Shown here in pieces: positions 24,404 through 36,200 of a stretch of 64,000 bases of DNA. Source of the stretch: Mytilus trossulus (lineage: Eukaryota; Mollusca; Bivalvia; Mytilida; Mytilidae); assembly GCF_036588685.1 (NCBI RefSeq), contig NC_086378.1:75657127-75721126 (forward strand), read 5' to 3'. Within the stretch, counting starts at the first letter, position 1, and every line of letters starts with the position of its first letter. The translations under genes were made by a program, and so were the position numbers. The notes under the pieces are model-generated. The model was not told the DNA's origin, did no database searches, and saw only the letters and a list, made by a program, of their open reading frames with translations.

Positions 24404-24676
24404 GTCTAAGAATATAACTAAAACACACTAATTGATACATTAAAAAGTTCTATAAGATGTTAAATAGAAATACGCAATATTTCGCTAAACAAATTAGCTT
24501 CATCAGGCGTGTGCATCTCTCAAGGTGAAATCGGATGCATGACAAAAAATATTTTTGTAGCTTAATCTATACAAGATTTGAGGGAAAGTGTAACATATTA
24601 ATTCGGTCATAAAATATGTTTGTAGCTACAAATATCAAGTATCAATTAGTGTGTTTTAGTTATATTCTTAGACATT
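24401..24676. mobile_element. MITE with perfect 38-bp terminal inverted repeats
   Basis: The left end (24401-24438, AATGTCTAAGAATATAACTA onward) is the exact reverse complement of the right end (24639-24676). It sits in TA-rich sequence, consistent with a TA target. It has no coding capacity. The minus strand of its interior contains CTGATGA, a 5-bp hairpin and GAAA (24480-24506). Confidence 0.9.
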
Positions 24677-24789
24677 TATATAATTTTAATTCAGTAACTG
24701 TATCAGTTTATTTTCACAAACTGATCCACGCTTAATTAGATTGAATGTTGATTGTTGCTATTTTTAGACATTATATATATATATATATT

Positions 24790-25052
24790 CATTTTGTTAC
24801 ATCTTGTGATCAATTTTATTTGGCAATCGTCAATGGCAGTCAGCAGGGTTAAAGAACATCAGTTGTTCGACCTGTTAGTCAAATGCGTTTTGTTGAAATA
24901 TACTTTTTCACTTTTTTGGTCTTTTGGAAAATGTTGTTTGTGCTGTTTTTAGACCCTTCTACAACGAAATTTATTTGACATGCACACGTATAAAAATTGC
25001 GGTTTTTATCCAACGCAATCATAGGTTTGAACGTAGTTTTCAATTTAGACTC

Positions 25053-25053
<1 letters not shown>
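24790..25053 (-). repeat. Inverted partial copy of the 553-bp unit
   Basis: The reverse complement matches the first 265 bp of the unit and ends at the same GTCTAAATT boundary before a (TA)n run (25056-25086). With the array it makes a large inverted repeat around the MITE. Confidence 0.9.
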
Positions 25054-25089
<36 letters not shown>

Positions 25090-25093
<4 letters not shown>

Positions 25094-25714
25094 AGAGACT
25101 TTAAAGATTTACTGATTACTATCTGGCTGCAGCAGTGTAAACTATTTCAAAAGCTTTATATTTAAGAGGGGAGAACATATGGATGCTTCAAACCTTTTAT
25201 GCAGATATCTTATGCGAAGAAGTTTTCTTCTGTGAGGTGTCCCTTTTCCTTGACTACAATTTTATGTTTCAACAAAAATATACATACCAGGTAGTTTGGT
25301 CTGCTCTAGACCTCATTTTCATGATTCATTGGGTCAATTTTTCTTCTGGATGCAAAATTTGGTAATTTAATTGGTTGCCATGGAAACATATTCTGAAGAA
25401 CTGTTTCCCGCTCCTCATATACTTACATATTAAGAACATACCTTCAACTTCAACATTATATTGTTACATATTTCAAGTTACTTCGAAATTAGGGTGAAAG
25501 AGAACAAGAAAATATGCCAAATTTCAGGTTTTCAGAGCCAAATAACTAGGTACTTTATGACAGCTCGGTTACCATAGCAACCAAATAGCAAAACAGTGAT
25601 ATTTTTTTCATTTTTTTCATTTATTCCCTGAAAGGAAACAATAGAACCCCATAAGATCCAATTTTGCAACTACCAGTGAAGCACCCTTTGCATGAATCTT
25701 AGGTGGAATGGTAC
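25090..25714. other. Spacer inside the split LINE
   Basis: No open frame with support. GGTTGCCATGGAAAC and GGTTACCATAGCAACC occur near 25370 and 25570, resembling dispersed repeat vocabulary, but no full element is defined. Confidence 0.4.
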
Positions 25715-28640
25715 TTAAATACATCAGTCTTCAACCCGGTACATACTAGAAGCCCAAAATCCATTGGAAACAGACACAGTAGGAACAGCAAAAGGAGCAG
25801 TAACCTTACAAAAAGTACATACTCCAACAATTCAAATGTACTTAATTTACCACCAAAAGGTAACCTACGTATTATGACGGTAAACTGCCGTAGTATCATT
25901 TAAAAGAAAGCCGAACTATCAGCTTCCATACAATACATAAAACCAGACATCATATGTGGAACTGAATCCTGGCTAAAAGGAATTAAACCAGGTAAACCAA
26001 TGAAGAAAGATGCAATTAAATCAGCTGAAGTCTTCCCAGAGAACTTTAAAATTTACAGAAATGATAGAGGCACTCTTGGGGGCGGAGTATTATTAGGAAT
26101 ACATGAAGATCTCATATCAACTGAATTCATTGAACCCCGCGTCACAGACTGTGAAATTGAATGGTCTAAAATTAAATTGAAAAACAGCTAAGACCTTTTC
26201 ATCGCATCATATTACATGCCTCACAGAAACATGAAAGACATAACAAATCTAAAAATATCACTAGAAAAGTTAACTACAGGAAAACCAAAACATATCATTA
26301 TTGCTGGAGATTTCAACTGCCCAGATATCGACTGGATAAATATGGAGATAAAAACAGGACCACCAGACAAAGATGTACAACAAGCACTTATGGACCTATC
26401 TATTGAACACGGTCTCGTTCAAATACACGACAAACCAACAAGAGGGAAATCTGTTAGATCTGGTATTCACAAACAACCCGTCCCTTATTAAATCAACTGG
26501 CAATGCACCAGGAATTTCAGACCATGATATCGTCATTACAGACTCATTGATAAAACCATACTATTGCAAACAACGCCCTCAGAAAAGATACATGTTTGGG
26601 AAAGCAAACTGGGATCAGATTAAAACAGACACAAATATGATAACAAAGGACATCTATAATCATATACACGATATGCCAATAGATAAAACCTGGCAAACCT
26701 TCAAGAACGGTGTACAAGCAACAATTGACACAAACGTACCATCTAAAATGATAAAGAAAAAGCACTCTGCCCCATGGTTTAACAGAAAACTGCGCAAAAT
26801 GCTAAAACGGAAAGCTAGGTTGCACAAACATGCTAGAAAAACTGGAAGTTACAAAGAATATAAACAATTCCAAAAAGACTGCAAACGCCAATTTAGAAAA
26901 GCAGAATGGAACTATATTAATGACATCATCAATGCAGGTTTTGAAAAGAATAGTTCTAAACCATTCTGGAACTACATGAAAGCAAAGAAACAAGATAATA
27001 TAGGAGTAGCACCACTAAAGTCAAATGGAGGCCTTACAAACGACAGCAAAGAAAAGGCAGAAATTCTAAACAACCAATTCAAATCAGTATTCACTAAATT
27101 AGATTCGAACTCACAAATACCACCACTAAAGAAAAGATCAACTTCAAATATTTAAAAATTGGACATAACATCAGAAGGAGTACATAAACTATTGAAAAAC
27201 GTAAATCCATCCAAAGTAATGGGACCAGACGGAATACCAAACACTGTCCTTTAAACATGTGCAGAAGAACTCGCACCAAGTATATCCGCCATCTTTCAAA
27301 AATCAATTGACACAGGCACTCTCCCTGAAGATTGGTTAAGTGCAAACATAGCTCCAGTATTTAAGAAGGGGGACGTCCACGCAGCTGAAAATTACAGACC
27401 AGTTTCACTGACCTGTGTATCATGTAAGCTTTTGGAACACATCATCTGTAAACACATCCTTAAACATCTGGAAAAGCACAAAATACTGACAAATTTAAAT
27501 CATGGATTCAGATCAGGTAACTCTTGTACAACACAGCTCTTAGTCACAACAGAAGACCTACTAAAGAGCTTCGACAGTGGCATTCATCTCGATATGGCTA
27601 TACTCGACTTTTCAAAGGCTTTTGATACTGTGCCACATAACAAACTTCTGGCAAAACTAAACAGCTTCGGAAAAGATGGAAATCTGAACAAATGGTTAGC
27701 AGCATTTCTGCAAAAACGATCAATGCGGGTTGTCGTAGAAGGTGAGCACTCAGATTATGCCCATGTAGACTCTGGCGTACCACAAGACACAGTACTAGGA
27801 CCGCTGCTTTTCCTATGCCACATCAACGACCTCTCGGAAAGCGTAAAATCTCAAGTTCGTTTATTTGCAGATGACTGCCTACTCTATCGAGAGATTAAAA
27901 ACACAAAAGACCACCAAACTCTCCAAGAAGAACTAAAGCTCTGGAAGTATAGGCACTAAATTGGGGAATGAAATTTAACGCAAAAAAATGCTATATAATG
28001 AGCTTCAAACAAAAATCAACACACTTCTACCAACTAGAACAGGTACAAACTAATCCTTACCTAGGTCTTAACATATCTGATGACCTAAAATGGACCAGCC
28101 ACATAGGGAAAACAACAAGCAAGGCAAGCTGTACACTAGGATTCCTGAGAAGAAACTTACGCCAGTGCCCCCAAGAGTGCAAAAAACTTGCCTACTTAGC
28201 CATGGTTAGATCCGTACTAGAATACGGTGCTGTCATCTGGGACCCATAAACCATCAGGGAAATAAAAAAAATAGAAAGCATACAGAAAAGATGAGTACGT
28301 TTCATTCTGCACGACTATAAATCCAGAGACACCGGATGCGTCACAAATATGCTTTCTAAGCTAAAACTACCACCTCTCCAAGAGCGAAGGAAACATCAGA
28401 GGCTGACTATGTTCTACAAAGTGGTTGAGGGATTGGTGCCGGCTATTGATCCAACAGATTATCTACAAAAGACAAGAAATAAACGCCAAGTCAAAGCAAA
28501 AAACTTTAGTGACTTCCAATATTCAAACATAGTGGAAAGACAAGAATCCAGAAATAGCAGATCGTATAAATTAATAGACATTCGAGAGAACTCTTTTTTT
28601 CCAAAAACAATAGTTGAGTGTAACCATCGGACGAGGTAAC
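25715..28640 (+). mobile_element. LINE (Jockey/CR1-type): AP endonuclease and RT, inactivated
   Basis: The conceptual translation shows an APE endonuclease (LRIMTVNCRSI at 25860, GTESWL, RGTLGGGVLLG, GDFNCPDIDW at about 26310, GISDHDIVIT) followed by an RT (VMGPDGIPNTVL near 27220, LDFSKAFDTVPHNKLL at 27605, GVPQDTVLGPLLF near 27775, FADDCLLY at 27865). It is dead: in-frame stops at 25900, 26189, 27153, 27252, 27957 and 28247, and a frameshift near 26450. The last recognisable coding reaches about 28640. The 3' end enters the 26-bp minisatellite after two ACAGAT units near 28755. An active LINE would nick DNA and copy its own RNA into the site; this copy cannot. Confidence 0.92.
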
Positions 28641-28764
28641 TGCATGTCAAAAGACAGTTGAGGGTTTCACGGCTGCCCTCCAACGGTTGGACTAACCAAC
28701 CCGCTCTCTTTCCAGTGCGCATATATCCGCGATCGGATCCTGCACTGTGAAACATACAGATACA

Positions 28765-29040
28765 GACCATCAGCTGGTATCTGTTTGTTTGACCATCAGC
28801 TAGTAACTGTTTTTTCACTATCAGCTGGTATCTGTTTGTTTGACCAACAGCTGGTATTTTTTTGTTTGACCATCAGCTGGTATCTTTTGGTTTGACCATC
28901 AGCTGGTATAATTTTGTTTGACCAACAGCAGGTATATTTTTAGTTTAACCATCAGCTGTTAACCTATTTGTTTGATCATCAGCTGGAATCTGTTTGTTTG
29001 ACCATTAGCTTGTACCTTTTTGTTTGGCCAGTTGCTAATA
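28765..29040 (+). repeat. 26-bp minisatellite, resumed after the LINE
   Basis: About ten units of GACCATCAGCTGGTATCTGT type, the same as in 16480-19020. The LINE therefore lies between two pieces of one array. Confidence 0.9.
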
Positions 29041-29850
29041 AATATTGTTTAAAACAACTTACAAGCTTTGTAATCTTGTTACTTAAGTTTAGGCAAATAC
29101 ATAAGGTATGTGCCCATGGGACATAGATGATGCCCCTGCTTGCATATCATACAAAGTTATTTAGGGACATAACTGAAGAACAGCAAAAGTAATCCTACCA
29201 AAATTTGTACTCTGAGTATTGTGGTAATAAGTATTGTGCATACGTTTCTTAACATTTGGTTGAGGCAAATTGAAGTTAGAGAACGGAAACCAACTTTGGG
29301 ATGCACAGATGTATGGACAGACAGATGGAGGCACAGACAGATGCTCCTAGTATGGCCTAGATGGTGCATAAAAAAAAAAACTTGTTTACTGTGAATATGA
29401 CATTTTACTTAAATATTGTAAAAAAATAACATAAAAATATCTCCACTCATAATTAAAAGCAAACATATATTTTCTATAATAAACTGATGGTATCACATGT
29501 TTATACTGAAAATGAATACAGAAATGTTGGAGAAATAAGTATTCAAATTCCATTCTATTTATATCTTTCTGTCTGCCATCTGGAACTATTACCAACAAAA
29601 AGTGTATATTCTTTTGTTTTAATAGTTTTCAATAAATACAAGATTCTTTTATATATTTACATATCATCCTTTTTATATATTTACATATCATTCTTTTCAT
29701 CCAATTACATTCATCTTATTTAACCTAACCCATTTTCATAAGAATATATTCTTTTATATTTTAACACATACACTTTTGCAACAGATTACATTTTCGAACA
29801 ATAAGTTGACAATAAAACAATTGCAAATGTCTGATTAAATATCAAAAAGC
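29041..29850. repeat. Dispersed repeat R7 and AT-rich flank
   Basis: 29075-29375 carries GATGATGCCCC, CATTTGGTTGAGGCAAATTG and GGACAGACAGATGG, resembling parts of 46835-47530. The rest is AT-rich, with a short duplicated ATATATTTACATATCAT motif near 29650-29695. No gene. Confidence 0.55.
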
Positions 29851-30064
29851 TTACTGTAAATTCCGAAATTATTGCATGCATTCATTTTTGCAATTTCGTC
29901 ATTTTAGACTAAAATGTGAGTTTAATTTTTGCGATATTGAGAAAAATCCTGTTCAATTTATATAAAAAAAAAAAAAAAATGTGAGTTCAAATTATTGCAA
30001 TTATAATATAACCCTGTGGCATTTTTCGCAATAAACATCACAATAATTTCTGAATTGACAGTAA
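29851..30064. mobile_element. MITE, 214 bp, TTACTGT ends
   Basis: The ends TTACTGTAAATTCCGAAATT and AATTTCTGAATTGACAGTAA are inverted repeats over about 25 bp with few mismatches. It has no coding capacity. It lies in the 3' flank of the EF-hand gene. Confidence 0.85.
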
Positions 30065-30255
30065 CCTAAACTGTATTATAAAATATCACATTTGGTAATC
30101 TTTATCCTTACAAATATATTCTGTTGACTTTGATTTTAATCTACAAGCCAAAAGTCAAAACTCTTCATAAAAAATGTTCACGCTTTTACTTGTAATCAAT
30201 CATGTAAATACAATCAACTTGTTTAGAATCAAATGCTTCGAATGATTTTTGGTTT

Positions 30256-33200
30256 TCAATTATCAAGATCAACAAAATAATAATCACAGAGTAAAATAGG
30301 GCACTCGGTAAATTCCACTCGATAGTCGTAATATAAGTCTATTTCGTCAGGTTCGTCCATTGTGTCTCCCCATAATTCCCTCAGCTCTGTATCCTCTTCG
30401 ATCCTAGATTCAGCGACTCGCCTGTCGTCACGGAATATGGACAGTTTAGTAGAAGCAATACCTGTGTCTTTTATAATCATCTGGATAAGACTGTATATTG
30501 TTGTGAAACCATTAGCTGTCACGTTTATATGTGAAGGATGTTTTGATGTATTCTTGAAGGTTATGCAAATTAGATTAATTGAAACATCCCTGAAAAAAAA
30601 AAAAATATTATATCATATTATGAATATCATCAATTAAATGCATTTAAGTTTGAATAAATATTTGCATGAGATGAAAATTTGTATTTCAGGGATTGATAAG
30701 AACGGTACTATCAACTTATTTTTGTCTCTTTTCTTATTTTATTTTTTAGCAGATCATAGTTATAAGATAATAATCAGTTTAACAAGTCTCTAATGGGCTT
30801 TTTTACTAAAAAAATATAACAGTTTATAGATAAAAGTTAATAACTAGATCTTATAAAAAGCAAAATGAATAAACTTGCTTGCATTTAATGTTTCTACTCA
30901 GAACAAATATGACCTTTAGTGTATGATATCTATAAACCTGTATCATCCAGTCAAAATTATTATACTGTCTAGAATTGGTATTTGTCAATATTCATGATAT
31001 TATAATTCAACAACACATTTGTTTTCCAGACAAACTGAGCACTAAGTGTATAACGCTCTAATCAGTCAAAGGGAGATAATTCTGTAACATTTTTGAGAGC
31101 AAACATACTTGATCACTAAAAGGGAGACAGATCAGTGATATCTCTTGGCTTTTTTTTATGAGAAGTGTTCATTTTGAATCAGTTACCCTTCCTTTAAAAT
31201 TTCCCAAACTGATAAGACATGAAATAAATGATTTCTGTATAAATAGTTTTAACTATACCGTACGCAACAAACTGATTTTCATTTTATTTCAGTTTGTCCT
31301 TAGCCTGACCTTAGGTAATTATTTTGTGTAGAATATAAAAGGTTAAATGTCTTATAACAATTATCAACAATTAGTTTATCCCTACATGCACATAAACCAA
31401 AAGCATGATAATCAGTATTGTATTGCAGTTCTATGTATTAAGTTGGTATTAAGACATTTCATAGAGAGAAAAGTTGACATCTTACTGCAAGGTAAGGAAT
31501 ATAGAATCCAACACTGCAACAAGTGTATTACAATATTTCTCCACTCAAGACATTAGAATTGTAATATTTAAAGCGCAAGGCTAGCAAAGCCTTTTAAATA
31601 ATTAGTGATGGGAAATATTTTTCTCACAGTGGTCAAGAAATGTGAGAATAAAACAAAAATTACAGAAAGCCCTTATCACCATTATCAAAACAGATATAAG
31701 AAAGTTACACCGATTTGCTTGTTCTAATTTAATCAGTTACGCTTGTAGTACAGACTTTTTCCCCACCCATTGACATGTTTGATCTTAATACAGCAATGTG
31801 TTGCGGTCTTCCATTTATTTTATGTAATGAAAAAAAACTTGCCTATCAGATGTTATTTTGAATTTTAATTACTAATTACCTGCAGAATGGAATACCAGGA
31901 GGTTGTACGACGGCCATTTTACAGGATCTACAATGATCTAAATCTCTCTTTGTTACATCTAAAACTTTTTCCATTTCTTCTTCTTCTTGTTCCATTTCAT
32001 CTACCTCACTACAAAAGAAGAAAGAAACACCCTGAGTGCATATGCTGTGTTGCAATCTATATAGGTTTGTAGAAGAAACAGTAGCCCTTTTCACAAAAAT
32101 TCTTAAATGTAAACTTTATCGTAAGTCTAAAATATTCCTTAACAATTTAACTGAATACTTTTAGCGTACTTAGGGGGCTCAATGGTATAAATGATTTTTT
32201 TTTTATCTAATATAGGATTTCGCTATATTTTTCTACAAATGAACTTTATCCTTATCCTTAATAGAAAAATGAAATGAAAAAATGGGGTCACCGTTCATTT
32301 ACGCTCACAATCTGCCTTCGAAGGAAGCCTATATTTTTGTTAATGTCCTTTTTCTGTTGAACTAATAGGAGAAATAGCGGTAATATCAAAATAAATAAAG
32401 AACTTTAATTACAGAAATTGCTTAAATTTTACAATTATTTAGTTTATGTACAGCTTATTCGAAAAACAACAATAAAAAATATAGGTCATCGATGAGTTTA
32501 TAAAGATATTTCAATTTTAATACAAAAAATGGCATTTTTGCACCAAAGGGAGATAATTTAGAGCTTTTTCAATGATATCAACATTTTAAAGTCACCTGGG
32601 GTCAACACAAATTGAATTTTTGGAATGATTTTTGTAACATATGATAAAGTTACAACTACTAAAGGTAGATAATAAAATTTGTAATGTAAAATAAAAGTTT
32701 ATTTTTTTCTGAAAATCTTATACCCGTGGGCCTGCTTAAGATTAATTTTACACTTAGATTTTGTGAAAAGGGTTACAGATTTTTGAGTCAGGATTTTATT
32801 TTTCATTCAATTTTGGTGTTAATTGTAAGGCCTGCTAACAAGCTTAGTTTAAATGAAGGAAAATAGGTAAAGAGACATTGACCTCTAACCTACTGTCCTA
32901 AACAAATATACAAAGATTTTGTTCTTTATTCTCAAATTAGTTGAAATTTGACACATTCTCCATTTCCATTCTTAATTTTAATTTTACCAGACGTTTTAAA
33001 AATTCAAATTTAGGGTTAAATAAGACAAATTTTAATTACACCCAAAAAAAATTATATAAAGATGGCATATTGGGTATTATGTGTTCATACAAACTAGATT
33101 CATCAAAAGATAACAGATTAGCTTCTGAAACAGTTTTATCGCATTAAAGTTTTTCTAAGTTCTGACTAAAAATTCATTTTAAAAGGGTATTTCCTAAATT

Positions 33201-36200
33201 TCAATATCATTTGCATGTTATCTTTTCTACATATTTAAGATGAATAAAATTAAGTGATAAAAGATAAAATATCAGTTGCCTGCACAGACAAAGATTTGTA
33301 CAAGGAAACCCAGTTCATCATTCACCACACTTGCTTACATAACTAGTTTATCATGCACATAAAGGTGGTACATAACACTACAGGGAGATAACTCTTAAAA
33401 AATTAACACTTTCTTTAGTTAAGGGAGTTTGCTGCTCAGTTTCAAAGTACCCTAATTAACTTTTCAAAACACTAGTTTACTGTAAACCAACTAATTTTCA
33501 CGGATACTTTATTTTGCGTTTAACCCTTTCTTGACCACTTCGCGACTATTTAATTTCGCGACTTTCTGATTCACTGCTGAAGTTTATTAAGGACAGATCA
33601 AAGATTGAATTATTCGCGACAATTCGCTTTATTTTCTACACACGAAAGTCGCGAAAATAAATCGCTCGCGAAAACAAGTTGGTTTACAGTATATAGATAG
33701 GGGATTAATAAAGGAATCCAAAGAGCAAAAAGAATATAGAGGTCGCCGTGCTTGTTTTCATGATATTAGCCAATGGAATTTTGGTGGGAAAATATTCTCT
33801 CTTGACTTTTCATAGATTTATCATTAACATATTTTGTAATCATATTTTTGTCAAAGGGTCAAAGTTATACAATTTAGTCAAGCAGTTTGGTACCCCCTTT
33901 AATTTGAATCAAATTTTTACATTTTTACCAGTGACTGCTAGAAAAATGGTGTGTTTGAAAAACAACCTTTAAATTTTGCCAGCTTTTTTCATTTTTGCTT
34001 TTCAACATTTAGCCCTATGAAAAGATGGTAATTTATATCACATGAAGTCACATTAAAAACATCTGACTCAAGCTATTTGAGAATTTGAATGTCCCTAAAA
34101 TAATATAACTATACACAAAAGGGTTTCATCAAGATATAACATGTACAAGTTTATCTATATTATAAGATTGGAAACCAAAGAAATAAAATTTGGACAGTTC
34201 AATTTGACCAATTTTCAGTTCCAGTGTATTTGAATGGTGCTATTAATTCCCTTGATGTTTATCCCATTTTACTTTTAATTCAAACCTACATTGCATAGTT
34301 AAGTCCTTTGTGTAGTTCTGTGTAGTCAATTTCCTCACTATTTTCATTGTCTAATAACTTTGCTAACAGATGACATTGTACTTCACTACATGGAATCTCC
34401 AAGTCAAACATTCCTGAAATAGATGTTAAACAGAATAATAGACATGTCAAACCCCTAAAACATCTTTGTTCTAATTAGTTCTTATGTTAAGGTACACTAA
34501 ACGTTGGCTCTTTGAACCATGATCATGAGGGAAAATTGATAAAAATTAGAAAGCGTTCATATCTTTTTATTTCTGAAATGTAGAACATGTACAATCATTT
34601 TAGTCTAATTACATCTTAATGACTATAAAAGTAAAAATGTCAGCCATGTAGTTGAGAAGAAAAAGAAAGAAAACAAAGAAGGCCAATGGCCAAAACATCT
34701 TAAAAATAGGTTTAATACTACAATAATGTAAAGTATGTTCCCTATTGGAATTTTTAAAACAATGAAATATTACTGATTGAATTCTTTCAAATTGTGTGTA
34801 TATTTTGCAAAGAAAGACCATGAAATTGATGTAAAATGTTTTTAAATCTATCTTCAAACAAGAATATGTCCATAGTACACGGATGCCCCAATTGCACTAT
34901 CATTTTCTATGTTTAGTGGACCATGACATTGGGGTAAAACTCTAATTTGACATCAATATTAGAAAGATCATAGCATAGGGAACATGTATACTAAGTTTCA
35001 AGTTGATTGTACTTCAACTTCATCCAAAACTACCTTGGCCAAAAACTTTAACCTGAAACTTGCACTTTCATTTTCTATCCTCAGTGGACCATGAAAATGG
35101 ATGCCCCAATCGCACTACCATTTTCTATGTTTAGTGGACCATGACATTGGGGTAAAACTCTAATTTGACATCAAAATTAGAAAGATCATATCATAGGAAA
35201 CATGTGTACTAAGTTTAAGTTGATTGGACGTCAACTTCATCAGAAACTACCTTGACCAAAAACTTTAACCTGAAGTGGGACGAACTGACGGACGAACAGA
35301 CAAACGAACGCACAGACCAAAAAACATAATGACCCTCTACTATCGTAGGTGGGACATAACAATAAAATCAATTTAAAAATAAATATTTTTTGTAAATTAA
35401 CTTAGAAATCACACATGTGTTACTGATCAGTAGTTGACATGTTGTACATATATATTTACAAATCATAGTTAAACTATTGTACTTGTAACAATATGCTGCA
35501 ATTGAATTTAAAGTAATTAATGTCAACTACAATTCATTAAACTTTCAAGTTTGTGTATTTTAAAACAATATCAAAGATCATTAAATAATCTTTCTTACCT
35601 GACTTAAATTCATCATAAGTAAGCATACACTCTCCCTCATAATCATATGTTTTGAAAAGTTGCTGGATCCTTACTGCATTAGATTTTAACCATTTGTCCA
35701 TTTCGTATATAAATAAACGAAATGATGGTTTCTCCTTCTTTAACTTTTCTGTCTCTTTTTCTAGTTTTTCCTAAAATTATAAATATAAGTTTGTATTTAA
35801 ATAGGTTAAGAACTTCCTTTCTGTACTAAGATCAAGTAAACTTACATCTCTGTTCTAAAATTTGACAAGTCTGAGCATCTATCCTTTTTTTAAGTATGAT
35901 AAATATTATTCTGATTGTCATCTTTTCATTCAATGTTTGAGTTAAGGGTCATTCTGTTATTGCTGCATGGTAAAGGTATTTATTATGTAATTTACTTTTA
36001 AAATGACATGATGTCTAGATAGGCAATTGAAAATGTTTGAGCACATGTAACACTAGTTTAACCAATGACATTAAAATGTATGTTCCAGTACAAACTTCTA
36101 TGCAAGTCAGATAAATGTCGATAATCGATGTGGACCTTTCTTAATTCCTGTTATTCCTGTTATGTAGCATGGACAAATATGATTATTGGTTCTCATGTAC

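Noticed and set aside
24480-24506. A complete hammerhead ribozyme
   Set aside because: Core and stem II are present, but no convincing stem I can be drawn; kept only as a finding.
26544-27783. Minus-strand frames opposite the LINE
   Set aside because: Shadows of the LINE coding sequence.
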